Part shown: positions 51,833 through 60,322 of the stretch, piece by piece | How the letters are laid out: each line of letters opens with the position of its first letter | Position numbering within the stretch: the stretch's first letter is position 1 | From: Planktomarina sp. | GTDB taxonomy: Bacteria; Pseudomonadota; Alphaproteobacteria; Rhodobacterales; Rhodobacteraceae | Assembly (NCBI GenBank): GCA_020630595.1 | Contig: JAHDBC010000005.1 | Span: 38,752 to 102,751, forward strand | DNA: 64,000 nucleotides | Direction of reading: 5' to 3' | Made by a program: the position numbers and the translations under genes | The notes under the pieces: model-generated | Databases searched by the model: none | What the model was told of the DNA's origin: nothing | Seen by the model: only the letters and a program-made list of their open reading frames with translations

Positions 51833-52807
51833 TCAGTTGGGTCCATCACTGGGGCCAGGGTGGCTGGCAAGAAAATCGTCAAGGTCTTTGGGGTAGGGCA
51901 TGGCTGGGGCGCAGGCCGGTTTTGACACTGTAATGGCCGCACAGGCCGATCCCCGCAGCACCGCGCGGTTCAGATCGTGGCCATCGGCAAGCGACGCAAG
52001 AAACCCTGCCATGAAACTGTCCCCCGCGCCGGTGGGTTTCAGGGCATCGACCCTGTAAATCCCGGTTTCCAGTCTATCGTTGCCTGCAAACGTAACGGCC
52101 CCCATGGGCCCCATTTTGTAGACGACACAGGTTGCGGTGGTCTGTGACAGCTGTTCGGCAAAGGCCAGACCCCGGTCAATCCCGCCTGCCATGAAACCAA
52201 ATTCTTCGTCGTTGCCCACAATGATGTCCGACATTTGCGCCGCCTTGGACAGCACCTCTTCCGCGACCTTTGCGCTTGGCCACGAGTAGGGGCGGTAGTC
52301 GACGTCGAACACAATCGGTTTGCCTGCAGCGCGCGCAAGATCAAGCGCATGGAATGCAGCGGTGCGCGACGGATCGGCCGCAAAAACGGTTCCTGCGGTG
52401 ATTACGGCGTCGTAGGCCGCAAAATCCACGGCGTCGATATCCGTGTGGTCCATCAGAAAATCCGCGGCGTTGTTGCGGTACAAAACCGTCTTGTGATCCT
52501 TGATCCGGCTTTCGTAGATCGCAAGGGATGTGCGCGCTTCGCCGTCAACTGCACGCACATATTGGCGCCCAACGCCATAGTGATCCAGCTGCGCCAGACA
52601 ATACTGCCCAACACCATCGGGTGACACCGTGGTGACAAGATCAGCCGCACAGCCAAGTTTCACAAGGCCCGCCGCCGTGTTCGCCGCTGATCCGCCCATC
52701 GCAACAATCAGCGATGTTGCATCTTCGGTGGCGGTGCCGGGCGGGTCTGGGCACAGGTCCATGCCCACGCGCCCGATCACCAGAAATTTGCGGGCTTTCA
52801 GAACCAT
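51833..52807 (-). CDS. iolC: 5-dehydro-2-deoxygluconokinase IolC
   Basis: PfkB-family sugar kinase of 324 residues that phosphorylates 2-deoxy-5-keto-gluconate. The N-terminal FLVIGRVGMDLCPDP, the substrate loop MGGSAANTAAGLVKLG and the catalytic DALKPTGAGDSFMAGFLASLADG are intact. Many alphaproteobacteria carry a longer IolC fused to a DUF2090 aldolase-like domain; here that domain is absent and a separate aldolase gene follows. ATG 52807 overlaps the last base of the iolD stop. Confidence 0.9.
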   Translation of the reverse strand: MVLKARKFLVIGRVGMDLCPDPPGTATEDATSLIVAMGGSAANTAAGLVKLGCAADLVTTVSPDGVGQYCLAQLDHYGVGRQYVRAVDGEARTSLAIYESRIKDHKTVLYRNNAADFLMDHTDIDAVDFAAYDAVITAGTVFAADPSRTAAFHALDLARAAGKPIVFDVDYRPYSWPSAKVAEEVLSKAAQMSDIIVGNDEEFGFMAGGIDRGLAFAEQLSQTTATCVVYKMGPMGAVTFAGNDRLETGIYRVDALKPTGAGDSFMAGFLASLADGHDLNRAVLRGSACAAITVSKPACAPAMPYPKDLDDFLASHPGPSDGPN

Positions 52808-54672
52808 CAAACGCCCTTTCGCTGTTTGGGGCGGGTGCTTTCCCAATCTGCGTGGGCGGCGGTCACCTTGTCATTGTCAGAAATGGCTGGGGTGCCCACT
52901 TCCCACCATGTGTGGCCTTCTGTGGTCCATCCTTCGTATGGGTCGACCTGCATCACAATCACATAGGTTTTGTCGCTGGCCTTGGCGCGGCCAAAGGCTG
53001 CGGCAAGTTCGGCCGGATTGGCGACCGTTTCCGCCGCTGCGCCCATGGCGGTTGCATGGGCTTCGAAATCCACGCCAAAGGCTTCGGGGATCGTGGGCGC
53101 ATCTGCGATCAAATTGTTGAAACTTTCGTTGCCGGTGTTGTTTTGCAATTTGTTGATGACGGCAAATCCACCGTTATCCAACACAAGAATAATCAGCTTC
53201 TTTTGGGTCAATACGGATGAATAGATGTCCGAATTCATCAACAGATATGATCCATCGCCAGTGAAGACGATCGTGTCTTTGTCTGCTTCGCGCTGGGCCT
53301 GTGCGATCCGCGCGCCCCAACCCCCGGCGATTTCGTACCCCATGCAAGAAAAGCCAAATTCCACATCGACCGTGCCGATATCCAACGTGCGCCAGTTTGC
53401 CGTCACTTCTGCTGGCAGACCACCGGCTGCAGCAACAACCCGGTCACGCGGATCACATAAATCATTCACCACGCCGATTGCCTGGGCATAGGAATTAGGC
53501 CCATTCCCGTACGACACGTTGTCCGCGACATACGCATCCCATTTCGCGCGTTCTGCGCGGGCCTGCGATGTCCAGTCATGTGGGGTTGCGTATCCATCCA
53601 TTTTCGCGGCCAAGGCGTTGATCGCCTGTTTGGCATCCCCGACAACGGGCAAGGATCGGTGTTTGGCAGCATCATGGCGGGCTGCGTTGATGTTGATGAA
53701 TTGTGCATCATGGGCAAAGGCTGTCCATGATCCTGTGGTGAAATCCTGAAGCCGGGTGCCGATGGCGACGATCACATCCGCCTGTTCGGCGATGGTGTTT
53801 GCGGAATTTGATCCGGTCACCCCCAGTGGACCGATGTTCAGATCATGGGTTGCGACCATGTTGGCGCGCCCCGCGATGGTTTCGACCACGGGAATTTGAT
53901 GCGCATCGGCAAAGGCCGTCAGGTCTGCGACTGCGCCGGAATACTGCACACCGCCGCCTGCAATGATCATGGGCCGCTTGGCCGATTTCAGAAGCGCTGC
54001 GGCATCTTCTATTTCCGCTGCATCCGGGCTGATCCGGCGGATGCGATGAACCTTCTTTTCAAACATCGCGGTGGGGTAATCATAGGCCCAGCCCTGAACA
54101 TCCTGCGGCAGGCCGATAAATGCTGGGCCGCAATCGGCCGGATCCAGCATCGTGTTGATTGCAGCGGGCAGGGATTGGATCACCTGCGCCGGATGCGTGA
54201 TGCGATCCCAGTACCGGGTAACGGCCTTGAAGGCGTCATTCACGCCGAAAGTTGGATCGCCAAAATGTTCCAACTGTTGCAAGACGGGGTCGGGCAGGCG
54301 CGTCAGAAAGGTATCGCCGCACAGCATCAGCATCGGCAATCGGTTCGCATGGGCAAGGGCCGCAGCGGTCAACAAATTCGCCGTTCCCGGCCCGGCAGAG
54401 GCTGTGCAGAACATAAATCGTTGCCGCAGCCACTGTTTGGCATAGCCAGCGGCGGCAAAGCCCATGCTTTGTTCATTTTGCCCACGATACAGGGGCAGGG
54501 TGTCTTGCACATTCCACAACGCTTCGCCCAGACAGGGCACGTTGCCATGGCCAAAGATCCCAAACCCGCCGCCGCACAGACGCCATTCGGTCCCATCGAT
54601 TTCAATGAATTGCGCATCAAGATAGCGCACGATGGCCTGCGCGGTTGTCAACCGGACGGTCTCAGATGTCAT
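52807..54672 (-). CDS. iolD: 3D-(3,5/4)-trihydroxycyclohexane-1,2-dione hydrolase IolD
   Basis: Thiamine-diphosphate enzyme of 621 residues that opens the cyclitol ring to 5-deoxyglucuronate. The three domains of the acetolactate synthase fold are visible. The activating glutamate region is GRANMVATHDLNIGPLGVTGSNSANTIAEQ, and the ThDP motif is GDGSYLLMNSDIYSSVLTQKKLIILVLDNGG. ATG 54672 has a strong GGGAGG ribosome-binding site. It heads the minus-strand operon, and the LacI operator lies about 70 bases upstream. Confidence 0.93.
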   Translation of the reverse strand: MTSETVRLTTAQAIVRYLDAQFIEIDGTEWRLCGGGFGIFGHGNVPCLGEALWNVQDTLPLYRGQNEQSMGFAAAGYAKQWLRQRFMFCTASAGPGTANLLTAAALAHANRLPMLMLCGDTFLTRLPDPVLQQLEHFGDPTFGVNDAFKAVTRYWDRITHPAQVIQSLPAAINTMLDPADCGPAFIGLPQDVQGWAYDYPTAMFEKKVHRIRRISPDAAEIEDAAALLKSAKRPMIIAGGGVQYSGAVADLTAFADAHQIPVVETIAGRANMVATHDLNIGPLGVTGSNSANTIAEQADVIVAIGTRLQDFTTGSWTAFAHDAQFININAARHDAAKHRSLPVVGDAKQAINALAAKMDGYATPHDWTSQARAERAKWDAYVADNVSYGNGPNSYAQAIGVVNDLCDPRDRVVAAAGGLPAEVTANWRTLDIGTVDVEFGFSCMGYEIAGGWGARIAQAQREADKDTIVFTGDGSYLLMNSDIYSSVLTQKKLIILVLDNGGFAVINKLQNNTGNESFNNLIADAPTIPEAFGVDFEAHATAMGAAAETVANPAELAAAFGRAKASDKTYVIVMQVDPYEGWTTEGHTWWEVGTPAISDNDKVTAAHADWESTRPKQRKGV

Positions 54673-54741
54673 GTCAATGATCCCTCCCAAAGGGGCCGCT
54701 GTTGTTTTGTCGCTTGCGCGGATTTGATTCTGACGTTACCG

Positions 54742-54763
54742 ATTTTGCAACCGGTTGCAAAAT
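54742..54763. promoter_or_regulatory. LacI-type operator between iolD and the divergent dehydrogenase gene
   Basis: A perfect 22-bp palindrome with core TTTTGCAACCGGTTGCAAAA (54743-54762) and the central CG typical of LacI-family sites. The same 20-mer occurs at 59083-59102 next to the lacI-type gene. It can control both iolD-iolC-iolB-iolJ-iolG and the divergent operon. Confidence 0.8.
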
Positions 54764-54784
54764 ACTTTCTGAGGGGGGCGGCGC

Positions 54785-55882
54785 ATGTCGGAAATCGGGA
54801 TTGGTGTCATTGGGGGCGGATATATGGGCAAGGCCCATTCCGTTGCGATGGCTTCGGTCGGGGCGGTGTTCAACACGGCCCTGCGCCCGCGCCTGGAAAT
54901 GATTGCGGCCAGCAGCGCAGAAAGTGCCGAACGGTACAGGGCTGCGTTCGGCTTTCATCGCGCGACGGGGGATTGGAAGGAACTGGTCGCCGATGATCGG
55001 GTCGACGCCATCGTGATCGCCACCCCGCAAAACATGCACCGCGATATCGCACAGGCGGCCTTTGCCTTGGGCAAACCTGTGATGTGTGAAAAACCAATGG
55101 GCGCATCCCTTGCCGATGCAAAGGCGATGGTCGCCGCAGCGCAGGGCCACATCAACATGGTGGGCTACAACTACATCCGAACCCCAGCGGCGCAATATGC
55201 GCGGCAGTTGATCGGGGACGGTGTCATAGGCGATGTGACCTTCTTCAAGGGTGAAAATGCCGAAGATTTTCTGGCGGATCCTGCCTTGCCTGTCACTTGG
55301 CGCACCGATGGCATCGCCAATGGCTGCATCGGCGATCTGGCCCCGCATCTGTTTAACATGGCGCTGGCGCTGATGGGACCGATTGACCGTGTGATGGCGG
55401 ATATGGAAACCGTTCACAAATCCCGCCCGGGCGGGACGGTCACCAATGATGATCAGGTCCAGATGATGTGCCGGTTTTCCAATGGTGCGATGGGGCATCT
55501 GTTTTCTTCGCGCGTCGCGACGGGGCGCAAAATGGGCTATGCCTATGAAATCTTTGGAACAAAAGGGGCCATTCGGTTTGATCAGGAAGATCAAAATGCC
55601 CTGTGGCTGTACAAGATGGAAGGGCCCGAAGCGCAGCGGGGGTTCACCAAAATCCTGACTGGCCCGGCCCATCCGGACTATGAACCGTTCTGTTTGGGGC
55701 CGGGGCATGGCACGGGGTATCAGGACCAGATTATCATTGAGGCGAAAGATTTCCTGACCGCCATTCATACGGGACAGAACATCTGGCCCACCTTTGCCGA
55801 CGGGCTGTCGGTGATACAGGTAACGGATGCCGCGTTGCGTTCTGCTGACAGCGGAACCTGGGCGGATGTCCACACATCATAA
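54785..55882 (+). CDS. Gfo/Idh/MocA-family dehydrogenase (cyclitol locus, copy 1)
   Basis: A 365-residue NAD(P)-dependent oxidoreductase. Rossmann motif GVIGGGYMGKAHSVAM, catalytic lysine in MCEKPMGASL, and the pocket segment NGCIGDLAPHLFNMALALMG with Asp and His. Probably oxidises or reduces an inositol isomer or related sugar; substrate not readable. GAGGGGGG precedes ATG 54785. First gene of a plus-strand operon with the IolE-like gene, under the shared LacI operator 22 bases upstream. Confidence 0.82.
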   Translation: MSEIGIGVIGGGYMGKAHSVAMASVGAVFNTALRPRLEMIAASSAESAERYRAAFGFHRATGDWKELVADDRVDAIVIATPQNMHRDIAQAAFALGKPVMCEKPMGASLADAKAMVAAAQGHINMVGYNYIRTPAAQYARQLIGDGVIGDVTFFKGENAEDFLADPALPVTWRTDGIANGCIGDLAPHLFNMALALMGPIDRVMADMETVHKSRPGGTVTNDDQVQMMCRFSNGAMGHLFSSRVATGRKMGYAYEIFGTKGAIRFDQEDQNALWLYKMEGPEAQRGFTKILTGPAHPDYEPFCLGPGHGTGYQDQIIIEAKDFLTAIHTGQNIWPTFADGLSVIQVTDAALRSADSGTWADVHTS

Positions 55883-55892
55883 GGATGCACAT

Positions 55893-56783
55893 ATGACGAT
55901 CCGTATCGGAAATGCCCCCTGTTCGTGGGGTGTTGAATTTGCTGACGACCCCCGCAACCCGACCTGGCAACAGGTTCTGCAGGATTGCGCTGATGCTGGT
56001 TATAAGGGGATCGAACTGGGTCCTGTTGGATTTATGCCCGAAGACCCGGCGGTTTTGGGCCCTGCATTGGCAAAACACGATTTGGAACTGATCGGGGGCG
56101 TGGTGTTTCGCGCCTTTCACGATGCCACATTGTGGGATGATGTGCTGGACGCGACGCACCGCACATGCAGGGCGCTGACCGCCCATGGGGCGCAACATCT
56201 TGTGCTGATCGATTCCATATCAGAACGCCGCGCGCCGACGGCGGGGCGCGCGGCTGAGGCGGAACAGATGGACCGCGCAGAATGGACGGCCTTTCGCGAC
56301 CGGATCGCGACCGCCGCCCGTATCGGGGCCGAAGAATACGGTCTGACAGTGGGCATTCACGCGCATGCGGCGGGGTTCATGGATTTTGAACCCGAACTGG
56401 AACGTTTGCTGGATGAAGTGGATGAAAACATTCTGAAAATCTGCTTTGATACAGGGCATCATTCCTATGCCGGGTTTGATCCTGTGGCGTTCATGAAAAA
56501 ATACATCAGCCGCATTTCCTATATGCATTTCAAAGACATCGACCCGGCCGTAAAGGCGGATGTGATTGCCAAGCGGACCGGGTTCTATGATGCCTGCGGG
56601 CAGGGGATTTTCTGCAATCTGGGGCAGGGCGATGTTGATTTCGCAGCTGTACGCCAAGTGCTGTTGGACCACGGGTTCACGGGGTGGTGCACAGTGGAAC
56701 AGGACTGCGATCCGACGCTGGATGTATCACCAATAGACGACGCGAAAGCGAACCGATCTTACTTGGAAAGCATCGGATTTTGA
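55893..56783 (+). CDS. iolE: IolE/IolI-like TIM-barrel protein (inosose dehydratase candidate)
   Basis: A 296-residue sugar isomerase/epimerase-fold protein. Start RIGNAPCSWGVEF; metal ligands fit CFDTGHHSYAGFDP and MHFKDIDP; the C-terminal GIFCNLGQGDVDFAAVRQVLLDHGFTGWCTVEQDCDP matches IolE-type enzymes, which dehydrate 2-keto-myo-inositol. An inosose isomerase (IolI) role is the alternative. It is the only gene in the window that can supply the dehydratase step. ATG 55893 follows AAGGATG and starts 10 bases after the dehydrogenase stop. Confidence 0.78.
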   Translation: MTIRIGNAPCSWGVEFADDPRNPTWQQVLQDCADAGYKGIELGPVGFMPEDPAVLGPALAKHDLELIGGVVFRAFHDATLWDDVLDATHRTCRALTAHGAQHLVLIDSISERRAPTAGRAAEAEQMDRAEWTAFRDRIATAARIGAEEYGLTVGIHAHAAGFMDFEPELERLLDEVDENILKICFDTGHHSYAGFDPVAFMKKYISRISYMHFKDIDPAVKADVIAKRTGFYDACGQGIFCNLGQGDVDFAAVRQVLLDHGFTGWCTVEQDCDPTLDVSPIDDAKANRSYLESIGF

Positions 56784-56796
56784 TGGGGCACCGTGC

Positions 56797-56823
56797 GTAC
56801 ACCCCCTGTACACCCCCTGTACA
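56797..56823. repeat. Tandem repeat with two TGTACA palindromes, 11 bases apart
   Basis: GTACACCCCCT occurs twice in direct tandem (56797-56807 and 56808-56818), followed by GTACA. This makes two TGTACA palindromes at 56807-56812 and 56818-56823, one helical turn apart. A separate palindrome ACACGTGT follows at 56825-56832. It lies in the 76-base gap before the second dehydrogenase gene and may be a local operator. Confidence 0.45.
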
Positions 56824-56859
56824 GACACGTGTGCGCCCGCGCAGTGGGGAGATTTGCGC

Positions 56860-57993
56860 ATGAAACGATTGAACTGGGGTATGATTGGCGGCGGCGAAGG
56901 CAGCCAGATCGGGCCCGCGCACCGTTTGGGCGCGCAGGCTGATGGCAATTTTGTGCTGGCCGCCGGTGCGTTGGACCACCGCCCGGATGAAGGGCGCGCT
57001 TACGCGCAACGGCTGGGCGTGCCTGCGGACCGCGCCTATGGCGATTGGACCGAAATGCTTGCGGGCGAAAAGGACCGCGATGACAGGGTCGATCTGGTGA
57101 CAGTGGCCACGCCCAATTCAACCCATTTCGAAATCACCAAATCCTTTCTGGAAGCCGGGTTCAACGTCTTGTGCGAAAAGCCCATGACGATGACCGTGGA
57201 AGAAGGTGAAGACATCGTAAAGATCGCCCAAGCCACTGGCAAAATCTGTGCGGTGAATTACTGCTATTCGGCCTATCCGATGGTGCGCGAAATGCGGCAG
57301 ATGGTTGCGACGGGGCAAGTGGGCAAGGTGCGCCTGATCGTCACCAATTTCAGCCATGGGCACCATGGGGATGCGACGGATGCGGATAACCCCCGGGTGC
57401 GCTGGCGCTATGACCCTGCGATGGCGGGGGTGTCTGGGCAATTTGCGGATTGCGGCATTCATGCGCTGCACATGGCCAGCTTTATCGCAGGCGACGAAGT
57501 GCGCAGCCTAAGCGCGGATTTTGCATCCACGATCAGTTCACGCACGCTGGAAGACGACGCGATGGTCAATTTCCGGATGGAAGGCGGCACCGTTGGCCGG
57601 CTTTGGACATCGTCGGTTGCGATTGGGCGTCAGCACGGGTTTGACATACAGGTCTTTGGCGAAACCGGTGGTTTGCGCTGGCGGTCTGAAGACCCAAATC
57701 AGGTGTATTATACCCCGGTTGGCGGGCGCACGCAGATCATGGAAAAAGGCGAAGCCGGTCTGTCTGATGAAGCCACGCGATTGTCGCGTGTTGCCATTGC
57801 CCACCCCGAAGGGTTTCCGTTGGCGGTTGCCAATATCTATGTGGATATTGCGGCCAAACTGCGCGGCCAGCCCAGTGGGGCATTGCCCACGGCGGCGGAT
57901 GGTGTGCGGTCAATGGCGGCGGTGCATGCGGCAGTGGCATCGGCGAAATCCGATGGTGCCTGGGTCGATGCGCGACCGCCGATGTTTCGGTAA
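56860..57993 (+). CDS. Gfo/Idh/MocA-family dehydrogenase (cyclitol locus, copy 2)
   Basis: A 377-residue oxidoreductase of a different subgroup from the other two in this locus. Rossmann motif NWGMIGGGEGSQIGPAHRLGA, catalytic LCEKPMTMTVEEG, and the active-site signature SGQFADCGIHALHMASF (Asp and His). The substrate is a sugar or cyclitol that I cannot name. ATG 56860 has a GGGGAGA ribosome-binding site; a TTG 6 bases upstream is less likely. It may belong to the same transcript as the IolE-like gene, though the gap carries its own repeat. Confidence 0.85.
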   Translation: MKRLNWGMIGGGEGSQIGPAHRLGAQADGNFVLAAGALDHRPDEGRAYAQRLGVPADRAYGDWTEMLAGEKDRDDRVDLVTVATPNSTHFEITKSFLEAGFNVLCEKPMTMTVEEGEDIVKIAQATGKICAVNYCYSAYPMVREMRQMVATGQVGKVRLIVTNFSHGHHGDATDADNPRVRWRYDPAMAGVSGQFADCGIHALHMASFIAGDEVRSLSADFASTISSRTLEDDAMVNFRMEGGTVGRLWTSSVAIGRQHGFDIQVFGETGGLRWRSEDPNQVYYTPVGGRTQIMEKGEAGLSDEATRLSRVAIAHPEGFPLAVANIYVDIAAKLRGQPSGALPTAADGVRSMAAVHAAVASAKSDGAWVDARPPMFR

Positions 57994-58034
57994 CCACACC
58001 TGCGTCCGGTGGGCCAGCAACGCGGGAAAAACCG

Positions 58035-59036
58035 CTAGGAACGGGGGCGCAAGGTGCCCCGTTCAATCACTTCGCATGGGAACAGGCGCACTTCCGGCCT
58101 GCGGTCGGGTTGGTCCAGCAACGTGCGGATCAGGTCCACGGAACTTGCAATCATTTCCGACAGGGGCTGGCGTATTGTTGTCAGGTTGATGTTTTGCCAG
58201 CCCGACATTTGCATGTCGTTGAACCCGATGATGCCGATGTCATCGGGCACTTTCAGGTGGGCATCGTTCAGCGCCGAAAGGGCCCCGATGGACAACACAT
58301 CGTCCCCGCAAAAATAGGCCTGTGCAATATCGCCTTGTGCAATGATGCGCTGCATTTCTGCGCGGCCTGCTTCGAATGAATAGGCGGCGGCGTAGCTGTG
58401 GCGGGCCAGCACATCGGGGTGTTTGGCAAGTTCGGCGGAAAAGCCATGCAAACGGTCCCGGGTTGATGTGGCGCTTTCGGGCCCCCCCATGAATCCGACA
58501 TCCGTGTAACCGCGCATGACCAGTTCGCGGGCGGCCATGCGCCCGGCATCGCTGTTGTCGACGCTGACGATATGCACTTCGGGGTCCGTGGAAAACCGGC
58601 CAAAGGAATTGACAATTGGCATGCCAGCGGCGCGAAACGCCTTTGAAAACGCAGGCGGCAGGGTGGACGATGCAACAATCACCCCATCCACGGAATACTG
58701 CCGCATCATGCGCACGGATGCGGCGGGATCGATTTCATCAGACAGGTTGACCAACAGCGGGCGCAGGCCGTGATCTTGCAGGGTGCGTGTGAATTGATCG
58801 AACACTTGCAGAAAGATCGGGTTGTGAAAGTTGTTGGAAATCAGCCCGATCATATGGGTGCGTTGGGTCGTCAGGCTGCTGGCCAGCACATTTGGCGAAT
58901 ACCCCAATTCAGAGGCCGCTTTTTCCACCTTGCGGCGCATTTTTTCAGACACGGATGCCCCGTGCGTAAAGGTGCGCGAGACCGCAGAGGTCGAAACACC
59001 TGCGCGTTCGGCGACATCTTTCAATGTTGCAGCCAT
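58035..59036 (-). CDS. LacI-family transcriptional repressor of the cyclitol locus
   Basis: A 333-residue regulator. The N-terminal helix-turn-helix and hinge read LKDVAERAGVSTSAVSRTF and ELGYSPNVLASSL; the rest is a periplasmic-binding-protein-like effector domain (HMIGLISNNFHNPIFLQVFD, VDGVIVASSTL, IGIIGFNDMQMSGW). An AAAGGG ribosome-binding site precedes ATG 59036. The identical operator at 59083 and 54743 indicates that it controls itself, the ABC transporter and the iol genes. The inducer is probably the imported compound or an early intermediate. Confidence 0.93.
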   Translation of the reverse strand: MAATLKDVAERAGVSTSAVSRTFTHGASVSEKMRRKVEKAASELGYSPNVLASSLTTQRTHMIGLISNNFHNPIFLQVFDQFTRTLQDHGLRPLLVNLSDEIDPAASVRMMRQYSVDGVIVASSTLPPAFSKAFRAAGMPIVNSFGRFSTDPEVHIVSVDNSDAGRMAARELVMRGYTDVGFMGGPESATSTRDRLHGFSAELAKHPDVLARHSYAAAYSFEAGRAEMQRIIAQGDIAQAYFCGDDVLSIGALSALNDAHLKVPDDIGIIGFNDMQMSGWQNINLTTIRQPLSEMIASSVDLIRTLLDQPDRRPEVRLFPCEVIERGTLRPRS

Positions 59037-59082
59037 GGCAACCCTTTCAATTCATTCAGGATTTATGGTTGCCCATGAATGA

Positions 59083-59102
59083 TTTTGCAACCGGTTGCAA
59101 AA
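59083..59102. promoter_or_regulatory. LacI-type operator between the repressor gene and the ABC transporter genes
   Basis: Perfect 20-bp palindrome TTTTGCAACCGGTTGCAAAA, 46 bases upstream of the repressor start and about 190 bases upstream of the binding-protein gene. It is identical to the core of the site at 54743-54762. Confidence 0.82.
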
Positions 59103-59293
59103 ATTCATTGCGAATCCCATCTGTGCCGCTAACCTAACATGGAACCAGGGTGTTCTTGGTCTCGAATATTCGCGGGTGATCAGGTTCGATGATCGATTGC
59201 CCCGGCGGATACAAGATCCGGTCTGAAAGCCGGGCAAACTGTGATCGCAGATGATCGCGCTGAAATATCAAACTGTTCCTAGGGAGGATTACA

Positions 59294-60241
59294 ATGAACA
59301 CGTTTTTGAAAGGCAGCCTAACCGCTGGTGTCGTTTCTTTGATGGCAACGACTGCAATGTCACAGGAAATCGGCGCAACGTTTTCCCGGTTTGACGACAA
59401 CTGGTTGACGGTTCTGCGGACCGGCATGGTTGAATACGCGGAAACCATTGATGGGCTGTCATACCAGCAGGTTGACGCATCCGATGACCTTGCCAAACAG
59501 ATCGACCAAGTGAAGAACTTTGTGGCCCAGGGCGTCGACGCGATCATCGTGAACATCGTTGATACATCCGCGGGTGCGGCGGTGTCAGCAGCAGCGGGCG
59601 ATGTGCCGCTGGTGTATGTGAACCGTGAACCAGACAACGTGAACGAACTGCCCCCCACGCAGGCGTTCGTTGCATCCAACGAAATCGAATCCGGCACATT
59701 GTCTGCGTTCGAAGTCTGCAAAAATCTGCGCGCTGCGGGTTTGGGCAATGGCGCACGTGGCTATCTGATGAACGGTCAGCTGACCAACCAGGCGGCTGTG
59801 CAACGGTCCAAAGACGTGCACGACGTGATCGGGATGGACATGTGTAACTTCATGGAAATCATTGCAGAAGCCCCTGCAAACTGGTCGCGCGACGAAGCGC
59901 AGGATTTGATGACAAACTGGATGTCGTCAGGTGAACCGTTTGATTTCGTTCTGGCCAACAATGACGAAATGGCCATCGGCGCAATCCAAGCCATGAAAGC
60001 CGCCGGTATGGATATGGCGGACGTGCAAGTGGGCGGTGTTGATGCATCCCAGGACGCTTTGCTTGTGATGGCCGCAGGCGATTATGATGTGACCGTCTTC
60101 CAGGATTCTGTTGGCCAAGGCACCGGGTCCATCGACGCGGCCCTGAAGCTGATCGCTGGCGAAGATGTGGACAGCAAAGTCTACATCCCATTCGTGCTGG
60201 TCACACCGGACAACATGGGTGATTTCCTCGACAAAAACTAA
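59294..60241 (+). CDS. Periplasmic sugar/cyclitol-binding protein of an ABC transporter
   Basis: A 315-residue substrate-binding protein of the CUT2 (ribose/fructose/inositol) class. Signal peptide at residues 1-23 (cut near AMS-QE). Type I periplasmic fold with DLAKQIDQVKNFVAQGVDAIIVNIVDTSAG and DFVLANNDEMAIGAIQAMKAAGM. AGGGAGGA precedes ATG 59294. The locus suggests inositol or a related compound as ligand. A 257-base region upstream holds the operator, promoter and a TTGCCCCGGC/GCCGGGCAA imperfect stem at 59197-59237. Confidence 0.9.
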   Translation: MNTFLKGSLTAGVVSLMATTAMSQEIGATFSRFDDNWLTVLRTGMVEYAETIDGLSYQQVDASDDLAKQIDQVKNFVAQGVDAIIVNIVDTSAGAAVSAAAGDVPLVYVNREPDNVNELPPTQAFVASNEIESGTLSAFEVCKNLRAAGLGNGARGYLMNGQLTNQAAVQRSKDVHDVIGMDMCNFMEIIAEAPANWSRDEAQDLMTNWMSSGEPFDFVLANNDEMAIGAIQAMKAAGMDMADVQVGGVDASQDALLVMAAGDYDVTVFQDSVGQGTGSIDAALKLIAGEDVDSKVYIPFVLVTPDNMGDFLDKN

Positions 60242-60262
60242 GGGTCGGGTGATCCTTACATC

Positions 60263-60291
60263 CGGACGGCGTGTTACGAATGCGCCGTCCG
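60263..60291 (+). promoter_or_regulatory. Intercistronic hairpin between the binding-protein and permease genes
   Basis: CGGACGGCG (60263-60271) and CGCCGTCCG (60283-60291) form a perfect 9-bp stem with an 11-base loop. There is no T-run. Such hairpins often protect the mRNA of the binding protein so that it is made in excess over the permease. Confidence 0.55.
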
Positions 60292-60322
60292 TTCCTTATC
60301 CGCAAAAGGGGGGACTGCACCT

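Noticed and set aside
53845..54996. A 383-codon plus-strand frame opposite iolD
   Set aside because: It crosses the LacI operator and the start of the next gene and shows no family motif.
54674..55873. A 399-codon minus-strand frame opposite the first plus-strand dehydrogenase
   Set aside because: Shadow of the dehydrogenase gene, which has all Gfo/Idh/MocA motifs.
59197..59237. Imperfect TTGCCCCGGC/GCCGGGCAA stem in the leader of the binding-protein gene
   Set aside because: One bulge and a long loop; could be chance in GC-rich DNA, so it is only mentioned in the gene entry.
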